From Neocallimastix lanati (nom. inval.) (taxonomy: Eukaryota; Neocallimastigomycota; Neocallimastigomycetes; Neocallimastigales; Neocallimastigaceae): DNA of 20,000 bases. Shown one piece after another: positions 1-7,639 of this stretch (the stretch's first letter is position 1; every line of letters starts with the position of its first letter). The stretch is from NCBI GenBank assembly GCA_016946835.1, contig JACVTC010000005.1, positions 1,415,001-1,435,000 of the forward strand. The letters run 5' to 3'. Both the position numbers and the translations under genes were made by a program. The notes beneath the pieces were generated by a model. The model saw only the letters and a list, made by a program, of their open reading frames with translations, was not told the DNA's origin and searched no databases.

Positions 1-1305
1 TCAGTCAATATTATATTAAAGGGTTAAAGTGGTATTACCATCATTGTCTTCCTTATTCACATCAGTATCATTGTTCAATTAAATATTCGACTGTACTTTC
101 ATATCTTTAATGCTGTTTTCACTCAGTATTAATGATGTATTATCATTATCATTATTTATCTACCTAATTCACATCAGTACCATTATTCAATTAAATATTC
201 AACACTATCTTCATGTCCATTTTCAGAGGCCAGCATTAAAAGAGTAATCACTATCATTATCTGCCTTATTCATATCAACACCATTATTCAATTAAATATT
301 TAGCACTATCTTCATGTCTTTAATACCCATGTCAGTCAATATTATATTAAAGGAGTAATCACCATCATTATCTGCCTTATTCATATCAGTATCATTGTTC
401 AATTAAATATTCGACACTACTTTCATATCTTTAATGCCGTTTTCAGTCAGTATTAATGAGGTATTATCATTATTTATCTACCTAATTCACATCAGTACCA
501 TTATTCAATTAAATATTCAGCACTATCTTCATGTCTTTAATACCCATGTCAGTCAATATTATATTAAAGGAGTAATCACTATCATTGTCTACCTTATTCA
601 CAACAGTACCATTGTTTAATTAAATATTCAACACTACTTTCATATCTTTAATGCCCATGCCAGTTAATATTATATTAAAGGAATAATCACCATCATTATC
701 TGCCTTATTCATATCAGTATCATTGTTCATTTAAATATTCGACACTACTTTCATATCTTTAATGCTGTTTTCACTCAGTATTAATGATGTATTATCATTA
801 TCATTATTTATCTACCTAATTCACATCTGTACCATTATTCAATTAAATATTCAACACTATCTTCATGTCCATTTTCAGAGGCCAGAATTAAAGGAGTAAT
901 CACTATCATCATCTACCTTATTCATATCAGTACCATTGTTCAATTAAATATTCGACACTACTTTCATATCTTTAATGCTGTTTTCACTCAGCATTAATGA
1001 GGTATTATCATTATCATTATTTATCTACCTAATTCACATCAGTACCATTATTCAATTAAATATTCAACACTATCTTCATGTCCATTTTCAGAGGCCAGTA
1101 TTAAAGGAGTAATCACTATCATTATCTGTCTTATTCATATCAACACCATTATTCAATTAAAATTCGAAAATATCTTTAAATTTAAATTCATATGCCCGTA
1201 TTAAAGAGATATTACTATTATTATCTGTCTTATTCACATCAGCTCCATTATTTAGTTAAATATTTTATTCTAAACTATAATTTTACATTCATATCGTCAT
1301 GCTTC

Positions 1306-1330
1306 AAAAAAAAAAAAAAAAAAAAAAAAA
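1306..1330. repeat. Poly-A run (25 nt) inside the ankyrin relic
   Basis: Uninterrupted 25-nt A run lying between two recognisable ankyrin units. It shows homopolymer expansion in dead coding sequence. Confidence 0.95.
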
Positions 1331-1586
1331 TAAAGTTTCACCATACCCATTTTTCTTTATTTATATCATCACCATGTTTTAATTAAATATTTTTTATTTT
1401 TTATTTTATTTTTTTTTAATATATTTTTATTTTTTATTTTCACACATACTTTAGATACTGTAGACGAAGGGTTTAATACCCTTATTAACTTCTTCATTTG
1501 TATTTACACCATGATCAATTAAATATTTTTATTACATTTTCATTTCTTTTTTTTCATTTTCATTTTCTTTTTCTTTTTCTTTTTTT

Positions 1587-1588
<2 letters not shown>

Positions 1589-1631
<43 letters not shown>
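1589..1631. repeat. Poly-T run (43 nt) inside the ankyrin relic
   Basis: Uninterrupted 43-nt T run separating the last two ankyrin-like fragments. It is one of three homopolymers of exactly this length in the window. Confidence 0.95.
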
Positions 1632-1634
<3 letters not shown>

Positions 1635-1720
1635 TTCTATCATAAATGTAGCTAAGTTTATCTGTTTTACTTTTATTGGGCTTCATTTTCAATTAAAATT
1701 TTAATCCTATTTTTTTTTAT

Positions 1721-1803
1721 ATCCTCTTTTACATACGTCATATATTTAAAGATGTTCCTTCATACTTTTTTTTTTATATCTCTATCTATATCTGATTCAT
1801 TTC

Positions 1804-1838
<35 letters not shown>

Positions 1839-2400
1839 AAATATTAAGCTTAGTAACCGGAAAAATAAAAAAAAAAAAAAATAAAATATCTCCTCCAAAA
1901 GCTACCAGAGAAATAAATAAACTTTTTGGAAATAAATAAAAAGTACTTTATTACAGAAGATATTTTTTTAAAATGTTAGAAGAAGAAGAAAAAGATATGA
2001 AAGGAAACAAATTGAAAACCGTAGAATTTTTTTATTCTAGAAAAAAAAAAAAAAAAATAGGGAAAAAGATGAAGAAATATTCTAATATTTCTATTGTTTC
2101 TAAAAAGGGAAGAAAAAAAAAATAAAGATAAAGATAAAAGATAAAGACAAAAATAAATATAAAAATAAAAAATAAAAAAAGACCTAAATGTAGTAATCTG
2201 GAAAAAAAAAAAAAAAAAAAAAAAAAGCCGTAATTAAAATGATACTTAATGAAAAATAATAATAATAATAATAATAATTATGAAAAAAAAAATAATATAT
2301 AATAGTAAAAATGAAAAAAAAAAAATCCTTGTGACTTGTGTTGTGTATTTGAATGGGATAGTAACAAACATTTTTTTTTTTTTTTACAAAAATACATAGA
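1721..2400. other. Low-complexity, purine-rich spacer without a gene
   Basis: Contains several poly-A runs (for example 1808-1836, 29 nt, and a run ending near 2226), a purine-rich stretch with repeated GAA near 1979-2000, and an AAT run near 2258-2277. Translation in any frame gives only homopolymeric peptides. I see no gene and no recognisable relic. Confidence 0.6.
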
Positions 2401-2401
2401 C

Positions 2402-2459
2402 CATACATATAATGATGGGAACCATCCTCTCACTAGTGCTTCACCCCCACCCTCCAATA
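2402..2459 (-). repeat. Partial copy of the ~200 bp dispersed repeat
   Basis: Aligns by eye with the complement of about 18245-18290. CATACAT, ATGGGAACCAT and a following C-rich CACCC..CCTCCA block occur in the same order, with an insertion of roughly 10 nt before the C-rich part. It lies just left of, and in the same orientation as, the fuller copy at 2473-2664, so the left locus looks like a partial tandem duplication of the repeat. Confidence 0.55.
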
Positions 2460-2472
2460 GTTATTACTGCAG

Positions 2473-2664
2473 GTGTGATGATATTTAATATGCATACCAA
2501 GTACAGCGTTCTCGCTCACAACGACATCGTAACACATCTGCCTAGGGTTGAATTCCCTATTCACTACAACATATATCTTCATTAACCATGAGCATCAGAA
2601 TGGCTACCATTCACTCCCCCTACCCTACCCCCAAATAAATGTAATCATGGACGTATTAGAATTT
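2473..2664 (-). repeat. Dispersed ~200 bp repeat, copy 1
   Basis: A moderately GC-rich block in a very AT-rich window. Its complement aligns with 18211-18416. A 28-nt core (2587-2614 against 18259-18286) matches at 25 of 28 positions. AGGCAGAT[A/G]TG is shared further along (2534-2544 against 18343-18353). Both copies stop matching abruptly after CATCACAC. The 18.2 kb copy has ~11 extra bases near the core, so no reading frame is preserved between the copies. It could be a SINE-like element, a decayed transposon end or a non-coding RNA family. I do not recognise it. Confidence 0.7.
2616..2632 (-). other. G-rich strand segment (three G tracts)
   Basis: On the minus strand this reads G5-TA-G3-TA-G5, which is exceptional in this composition. 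It lies inside copy 1 of the dispersed repeat, where the other copy has only a shorter G-rich stretch. Three tracts of three or more guanines are not enough for a standard three-tetrad quadruplex. Confidence 0.6.
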
Positions 2665-2870
2665 TATGTCTTGTCTAATTCTTATTAGAATTAAAACCGG
2701 AGAGACACCCCGTCAAGGCCTATGATTAAGTTGGTAGTGTTAGTATCACAGTTGGGTTGAGTGAATAACAGTCAGTCGATAACGGTTCCTTTTAATCCCA
2801 AAAAAATAAAAAAAAAAATTTAATATAACCTAATAAATAACAAAAAAAAAAAGTATTAATTTAGAAAGTG
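2665..2870. other. Moderately GC-rich unique sequence
   Basis: Positions 2690-2800 are of normal complexity (for example GAGAGACACCCCGTC near 2701) but contain no ORF and match nothing I know. A stretch near 2723-2740 resembles a tRNA D-arm (AGTTGGTAG), without a convincing T-arm at the right distance. It may be a further part of the dispersed repeat or a relic of another element. Confidence 0.35.
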
Positions 2871-2909
2871 ATGCATTTCGCCTAATATTTTGGAAGAATG
2901 TGGCGTATT
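2871..2909 (+). mobile_element. Relic of a MITE terminal repeat, split by ~15 nt
   Basis: ATGCATTTCG followed after ~16 nt by AATGTGGCGTATT. Joined, these give the terminal inverted repeat of the element family at 5.6-7.6 kb. It is probably a decayed end carrying a short insertion. A possible opposite end (GCCACGTTATATA) lies near 3278-3290. Confidence 0.45.
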
Positions 2910-2912
2910 AAA

Positions 2913-2964
2913 AGTTGCATTTCGCTAAATTGAAAATTATTAAATGAATAAATAACTAAATAAA
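2913..2964 (+). repeat. Direct repeat, left copy
   Basis: About 52 nt starting AGTTGCATTTCG and ending in an ACTAAATAAAT motif. A diverged copy occurs at 3115-3166 in the same orientation. The start resembles the MITE terminal repeat, so the pair may be ends of degraded elements. Confidence 0.6.
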
Positions 2965-3114
2965 TTCAAAATATTATTAATATTGATATTATTTATATTT
3001 TTAAATTAAATATTAAAAAAAAATTTTTTTTTCCTTATATGTATAGATATCTTTACAGATATTAAATAAATAATAATATAAATAATAAATATATATGAGA
3101 GTATATTTTCTCCA

Positions 3115-3166
3115 AGTTATATTTCGTCAATTGAAAATTATTAAGTGAATAAATAACTAAATAAAT
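3115..3166 (+). repeat. Direct repeat, right copy
   Basis: Second copy of the 2913-2964 repeat. Both contain TTGAAAATTATTAA followed by GTGAATAAATAACTAAATAAAT or its close variant. Similarity fades into AT-rich sequence on both sides. Confidence 0.6.
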
Positions 3167-3429
3167 AAATAACTAAATAAATCAAAAATTTCAAAATATT
3201 GATATATTTCTTTTTTTTAAAGTCAATATTTAAATATTAAAAAATAAATTGAATGTAGCTTAAAAATTCAATTAATTGCCACGTTATATATATTTTTTAA
3301 CCAATAATAATTAATTAAATACATAATTAAATAATTAAATAAATAATTAAATAAATAATAAAAAGCATTTTTAAATAAGTAATTAAGTCTTAAAATATAT
3401 AAATAATAATAAATAAAAATAATAAAGAG

Positions 3430-3600
3430 TAAATAATAAATAATAAATAATAAATAATAAATAATAAATAATAAATAATAAATAATAAATAATAAATAAT
3501 AAATAACAATAAATATAATAAATAATAACAAATAATAAATATAATAAATAATAACAAATAATAAATATAATAAATAATTAAATAATAAATATTATATAAA
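3430..3600. repeat. TAATAAA heptad satellite with a 26-nt higher-order part
   Basis: Positions 3430-3506 are a nearly perfect heptanucleotide array of about 11 copies. From about 3505 to 3590 the array becomes a ~26-nt unit with a TAACA landmark. A related heptad satellite lies at 18726-19000. Confidence 0.9.
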
Positions 3601-3840
3601 TAAATAAATATTATATTTTTCTAATAAAAAAATATAGAATAATAAACACTAATTTTTTATTCAGAATAAATATAAATATTTCAAATATTAAACAATTAAA
3701 AAAAAATATTTTCATATATATTTCATATAACTATTATATTAAAAATTTATATATTTATATGATAATAATTTTATTTTTTAAATATTAAAAATAAAATCAT
3801 TTTATAGACACTATTAAAATTCCATACAATAAATTTATTT

Positions 3841-3934
3841 ATTATTAAAAAATTATATTAGAAATGAAGGAAAATATTAGAATTGAAATTATTAAAAAAT
3901 TTTATTAGAAATGAAGGAAAATATTAGAATTGAA
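3841..3934 (+). repeat. 47-bp tandem duplication
   Basis: 3841-3887 and 3888-3934 match at 46 of 47 positions, so the duplication is recent. It abuts the 5' side of the shorter transposase relic. Confidence 0.95.
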
Positions 3935-4110
3935 ATAAGTGAAACAAATCGAGGAAAAAAGCAAATTATTATTAACAGAAAATATGAATTTAATTTTTCA
4001 AATAAAAAAAAAAAAAAAAAAGATAATTCAAAGGTATATAGATGCACTGAATATGGACATAGGATTAATATGTCCTAAATTTAATTCCATTAAAAGATAT
4101 TATTTTTCTT
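3935..4110 (+). pseudogene. Internally deleted FLYWCH/MULE transposase fragment
   Basis: A first frame reads ISETNRGKKQIIINRKYEF, a poly-Lys stretch from an A run, then VYRCTEYG, which resembles the first half of a FLYWCH-type zinc finger with its Cys in an RCTEY setting. The other frame then gives GLICPKFNSIK. In the better copy (4565-6060) the matching GMDLICPGYNSIK lies about 60 residues after the zinc finger. Copy 1 therefore seems to have lost the segment between finger and linker, and it ends near 4110. It has no catalytic part. Transposases of this class cut and paste DNA in the nucleus; this fragment is dead. Confidence 0.6.
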
Positions 4111-4510
4111 TTTTTCTATAAATTAAATTATAATTAAAACTGTTCCATTCTATAATAGTTTTTTTTTTTTTTTTTTTTATTAATATCAATATCATTATTA
4201 TATTTTATAGAATATCAATATTTTATATAGTTTATAGTTTTTTTATTATTAATATTAATATCAATATTATATAGTTTTTTTTATTTTATTAAAATTTTAA
4301 TAATAAAATAAAACTAAAAATTGATAGAGGAAGTTAAGATAAAATATAAAAGAGTAATAATAAAACATTTTTACCATATTTATTTATTTTTTTTTTAATT
4401 TTTTTTTTTTTTTTTTATTTATTAAAACTATTAAATTATTATTTAATATTTTTTATATATTTATTTATTTTATTAATTAATCATTAAAATATTTAATTAG
4501 AAACTTTTAT

Positions 4511-4556
<46 letters not shown>

Positions 4557-4560
4557 GAGA
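4111..4560. other. AT-only spacer with homopolymers
   Basis: Poly-T runs near 4161-4178 and 4398-4416, TTAATATCAATAT-type short repeats at 4180-4275, and a 43-nt A run at 4512-4554. No gene or relic is seen. Confidence 0.6.
4512..4554. repeat. Poly-A run (43 nt)
   Basis: Uninterrupted A run immediately upstream of the longer transposase relic. Confidence 0.95.
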
Positions 4561-4655
4561 AAAATCAAAAAACGGAAATAAGCAAAATTAATAGAGGAAA
4601 AGAATAAATTATTTTAAATAAAAAATATAAGTTAATCCAAAAGGAAAGATAATTC

Positions 4656-4659
<4 letters not shown>

Positions 4660-4692
<33 letters not shown>

Positions 4693-4695
4693 ATA
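4660..4695. repeat. TAAA microsatellite inside the zinc-finger relic
   Basis: About eight AAAT units lie where copy 1 (near 4030-4050) has the codons for V-Y-R-C before TEY. The array appears to have replaced the first zinc-ligand Cys. Confidence 0.7.
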
Positions 4696-5051
4696 TACTG
4701 AATATAAAACATTAAATAAGTGTCGATCTTTCATTATTTGAAAACAATGAGAATCAAATCACATAATCATCTTGAAAATAAATTCGAAGCAGCTAAATCA
4801 ATTGTAAAAAATTACTTAAAGATGAAATTTCAAATAGTTCAATTCCTTTGTAATATAAATATAAAACATAGGTTTGTTGAAATTTCGCAAGGTATGGATC
4901 TTATATGTCCTGGATATAATTCAATTAAATCCCAAGTAACAAGAAGTAGAAGAAAACAGCTACCTCCTAATATAACAACATTTGATGAAATTCTCAATGA
5001 ATCAAAATATTATATTATAAAGCAAAAAAAGATGAAAATTTTTATGATATT

Positions 5052-5052
<1 letters not shown>

Positions 5053-5085
<33 letters not shown>
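5053..5085. repeat. Poly-A run (33 nt) inside the transposase relic
   Basis: Uninterrupted A run between the linker and the LIVFQSPFQ segment. It separates two reading frames of the same ancestral protein. Confidence 0.9.
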
Positions 5086-5089
<4 letters not shown>

Positions 5090-5574
5090 GATTTAATTGT
5101 TTTTCAATCTCCATTCCAAGCAGAATTATTTTCTAAAAATAAAACATATTCTATGTGGATGGTATATTTTATATTGTAACTCTATTTAGTTATTAAGTAT
5201 TCATAACTAAAACCTATGTTACAGAATTAAATTGCTTTCGTATTACTTCCTTTTCTATATTAAAAAAAAATAAAAAGCAAATAATTGATAAAATATTACT
5301 TGAAGAAATAAAAAATAAATAAAACTCTAATAAATACAATAGTATTGAAATTACACCAAAAATATTTCATTGCCATCTTGAAAATGCCATATTTAATGCT
5401 ACAGAAAAAAAATTTTTCTTAAAATGAATATTAAATATTGAATATGGTATTTTAAAAGAAAATTAGAAATTAAAAAAAAAAAAAAAAAATGAATTATATG
5501 ATAATAAAATTAAAAAAATAAAATAAAAATAAAAATAAAATAAAATAAAAGATTTATATATTTATTATCAAAAT

Positions 5575-5582
5575 ATTTCAAA
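5575..5582. repeat. Target-site duplication of M1, left
   Basis: ATTTCAAA immediately before GGGGATAG. It matches 5908-5915 and falls in the codons for Ile-Ser-Asn of the transposase relic. Confidence 0.65.
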
Positions 5583-5583
5583 T

Positions 5584-5907
5584 GGGGATAGTACATTTCA
5601 TAATATGGCTTATAAAATTTAATATAAAGCCATACATTTTTAAGATATTCTATACAATCATAAATAAATTATATAAATAATTATTATTTTAAAAGAAATA
5701 ATAATATATTCTATTAAAAAAAATTATAAAAAATTATTTTTTATATAAAAAATCATTTTTACAATTGAATATTAATAAATTATATATATAAAAAAAAGAA
5801 TATTTATTATTTATTTAATTATTATTTATTTAATTATTAAAAAAAAAAAAAACATATAAAAAATACGCCATATTGCGAAATACACGATTGTGTAATGCTC
5901 TACATTC
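5584..5907 (+). mobile_element. MITE-like element M1, inserted in the transposase relic
   Basis: 324 bp, non-coding. Terminal inverted repeats are 5591-5613 and 5863-5885, matching at 18 of 23 positions when one is complemented. Both outer ends extend past these repeats, to GGGGATAG on the left and a ~22-nt tail ending ATTC on the right. ATTTCAAA flanks the element on both sides. The coding relic reads up to NISN before it and continues ISNFSL after it, which fixes the insertion point independently. A duplication of 8-9 bp is the size usual for Mutator-like elements. The interior is almost pure A and T and shares AAAGCCATACATTTT and TACAATCATAAATAAAT with M2 and M5. Confidence 0.75.
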
Positions 5908-5915
5908 ATTTCAAA
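5908..5915. repeat. Target-site duplication of M1, right
   Basis: ATTTCAAA immediately after the M1 right tail. It is the second copy of 5575-5582; the next base differs (C against T). Confidence 0.65.
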
Positions 5916-6335
5916 CTTTTCTTTGATTAAACCTGAATATATATGATATTTATAGTAAAATAAAAAATGAGTGCCAAAAACATAATTACGTTCAATTTTC
6001 GGAATTTTTAGAATATTTTAAAGAAAAAAAATTAATAGGGACCAAGGAAATCAAGGCACTATAAAAATATTGAAACTAGATTATAAAAAAAAAAAAAAAA
6101 AAAAAAATAAAGGAAAAAGTGTTAGAAATGATTTCATTGAATTAGGGTTGAAATACTTAAATGATTTATAAATATTAAAATTATTAATTATTAAGAAATT
6201 ATTAAGAAATAACAGAAAATTAACCAAATAAATTCTGTCGTACAATAATTATAATTTATTAATAGTTAAAATTAACTTTAAAAAGAGAATAAAAGAGTAA
6301 ATACAATAATGATTGAAATATTTTTAATGGGGATC

Positions 6336-6668
6336 GTGCATTTCGCAATGTAGCGTATAAATATTTTTAAATAAAGCCATACATTTTAAAGATATTCTAT
6401 ACAATCATAAATAAATATATAAATAATTATTATTTTAAAAGAAATAATAATATATTTTTCAATTAAATATTATTAAATAACTATTTCCAAAGAAATAATA
6501 ATATATTCTATTAAAAAGAATTATATAAAATTATTTTTATAATTGAATATTAATAAATTATATATATAAAAAAAAATATTTATTATTTATTTATTATTTA
6601 TGTAATTATTATTTATTTGATTATTAAAAAAGCCACATACAAAAAATTCGCCACATTGTGAAATGCAC
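6336..6668 (+). mobile_element. MITE-like element M2
   Basis: Terminal repeats 6336-6358 and 6646-6668 agree at 20 of 23 positions. By comparison with M1 the element probably extends to GGGGATCG at about 6329 and to about 6693 on the right. The AT-rich TATTTTTA near both outer ends could be a target duplication, but it is too simple to trust. The interior holds AGCCATACATTTTAAAGATATTC near the left end and AGCCACATAC near the right. It has no ORF and is best explained as a non-autonomous DNA transposon. Confidence 0.75.
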
Positions 6669-6893
6669 AATTGCGAATGTACTCACTAGAATCTATTTTT
6701 ATAATCAAATATTGTAAAAATAATATAAAAATAATATTAATTATTAAATAAATATTATAAAAAAAAAAGTTTTAAAAAACATATTTTGAATTTTCATTTA
6801 TTTGTTTATTATTTTTTAATAATTAAATAAATAAATATTCTTTTTTTTAAATATATAATTTATTTAATTTTTAAAAATAAGCCACATATAGAA

Positions 6894-6916
6894 TTACGCC
6901 ACATTACAAAATGCAC
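6894..6916 (+). mobile_element. Isolated right end of the MITE family (M3)
   Basis: TTACGCCACATTACAAAATGCAC, preceded by AAGCCACATATA as in M2. No matching left end is visible between M2 and this point, so only a right end or a strongly diverged copy remains. Confidence 0.6.
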
Positions 6917-6927
6917 TAGATTCATAT

Positions 6928-7138
6928 TTTTCAATTAAATATTATTAAATAACTATTTCCAAAAGAAATAATAATATATTCTATTAAAAAAGAATTATAA
7001 AATATTCAATTATAAAAAATTATTTTTATAATTGAATATTAATAAATTATATATATATATATAAAAAGAATATTTATTATTTATTTAATTATTAAAAAAC
7101 AAGTAACATATGAAAATACGCCACATTGCAAAATGCAT
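6928..7138 (+). mobile_element. MITE family copy M4, lacking the left end
   Basis: From about 6928 the sequence follows the M2 interior (TTTTTCAATTAAATATTATTAAATAACTATTTCC region) to a right terminal repeat at 7116-7138. The left ~110 bp are missing. It starts a few bases after the end of M3. Confidence 0.65.
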
Positions 7139-7156
7139 CACATTCTAAATTCATGA

Positions 7157-7260
7157 ATATAATTATATAAAATGTATTATGATATAAAAAATTTACATTA
7201 TATATAGGATTAGATTAAACTAATGAATTTAGGGATTATGCATTTCGCAATATGGCGTAT
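7157..7260. repeat. Left arm of a ~104 bp inverted repeat
   Basis: Pairs with 7529-7633. The outer ~80 nt (including GGATTAGATTAAACTAATGA) and the inner 23-nt MITE terminal repeat are both part of the arm. By eye, agreement is above 90 percent over about 104 positions. Confidence 0.85.
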
Positions 7261-7551
7261 TTTGTATGTGGCTTGTTATTGTATTAATCAAATAAATAAT
7301 AATTAAATAAATAATAATTAAATAAATAATAATTAAATAAATATTCTTTTTTTATTTATAAAAATAATTTTTTATAATTCTTTTTTAATAGAATATATTA
7401 TTATTTCTTTGGAAATAGTTATTTAATAATATTTAATTGAAAAAATATATTAAAATAATAATTATTTATATATTTATTTATGATTGTATAGAATATCTTT
7501 AAAATGTATGGCTTTATTTAAAAATATTATACGCCACATTGCGAAATGAGC
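7238..7551 (-). mobile_element. MITE-like element M5, inverted relative to M2
   Basis: Terminal repeats 7238-7260 and 7529-7551. The complement of the right part matches M2 closely, including GGGGATCG, AAAGCCATACATTTTAAAG and the ATTCTATACAATCAT segment. GTATGTGGCTT follows the left repeat, as expected for the opposite orientation. The element lies in the middle of a larger inverted repeat (7157-7633), unlike M1 and M2. Confidence 0.75.
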
Positions 7552-7633
7552 GATCCCCTAAATTCATTAGTTTAATCTAATCCTTTATATAATGGTAAAT
7601 TTTTATATCATAATATATTTTATATAATTATAT
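7529..7633. repeat. Right arm of a ~104 bp inverted repeat
   Basis: Complement of 7157-7260. Its outer part reads TTCATTAGTTTAATCTAATCC and then TTTATATCATAATATATTTTATATAATT-like sequence, mirroring the left arm. Confidence 0.85.
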
Positions 7634-7639
7634 TTTTTA

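Larger units (their letters stand above)
1..1720 (-). pseudogene. Decayed ankyrin-repeat gene (array of ~100-110 nt units)
   Basis: The reverse strand is a tandem array of ~100-110 nt units, close to the 99 nt of a 33-residue ankyrin repeat. The complement of each unit carries EYLIE or a variant near positions 75, 188, 290, 400, 506, 616, 728, 840, 940, 1053, 1155 and 1255, with weaker units near 1380, 1520 and 1695. Three units (186-245, 838-897, 1051-1110) each keep an open 20-codon block of the TPL-LASENGHEDSVEYLIE type, the classic ankyrin helix-turn-helix. A further block near 1465-1525 reads YLIDHGVNTNEEVNKG. Between blocks the frame shifts by single bases and there are in-frame stops, so no long ORF survives. 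Poly-A (1306-1330) and poly-T (1589-1631) runs interrupt the right, N-terminal side. The array runs off the left edge, so the C-terminal side lies outside. Ankyrin arrays mediate protein binding, but this copy cannot encode a normal product. Confidence 0.85.
4565..6060 (+). pseudogene. Decayed MULE-type transposase, split by element M1
   Basis: The order of parts matches FLYWCH/MULE transposases. A degenerate zinc-finger region (TEYKTLNKCRSF near 4698-4730, SNHNHLENKFEAAK near 4755-4795) is followed by GMDLICPGYNSIK and RSRRKQLPPNITTFDEI to about 5000. Next come LIVFQSPFQAELFSK near 5092-5140 and DGIFYI at 5158, whose Asp fits the first catalytic residue. ITPKIFHCHLENAIFNAT at about 5353-5406 follows, and the His codon at 5374-5376 sits where the family usually has the second catalytic Asp. 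Next is MNIKY, then stop 5439-5441, then IWYFKRKLEIK. The reading resumes at DLYIYYQNISN (to 5583), is broken by M1, and continues with ISNFSLIKPEY and YDIYSKIKNECQKHNYVQF to about 6060. There are several frameshifts and stops, plus a 33-nt A run at 5053-5085. The C-terminal end is not recognised. Confidence 0.75.

Noticed and set aside
1-1265. CRISPR-like regular repeats of ~100 nt
   Set aside because: Units are contiguous without unique spacers, and their complement translates to ankyrin helices.
434-1386. Plus-strand ORFs of about 60 codons (434-619, 1192-1386)
   Set aside because: They lie antisense to the ankyrin relic and end in repeats or homopolymers.
1498-2408. ORFs at 1498-1704 and 2184-2408 (minus)
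   Set aside because: Dominated by Phe or Lys from poly-T and poly-A runs.
2543-2559. tRNA T-arm-like hairpin (5-bp stem, 7-nt loop TTGAATT)
   Set aside because: No D-arm or acceptor stem at the right distance, and the loop lacks the C of TTC. It is not conserved in the 18.2 kb copy.
3268-3531. 87-codon minus-strand ORF
   Set aside because: It is a translation of the TAATAAA heptad array (repeated LLFIIYY); no protein-like composition.
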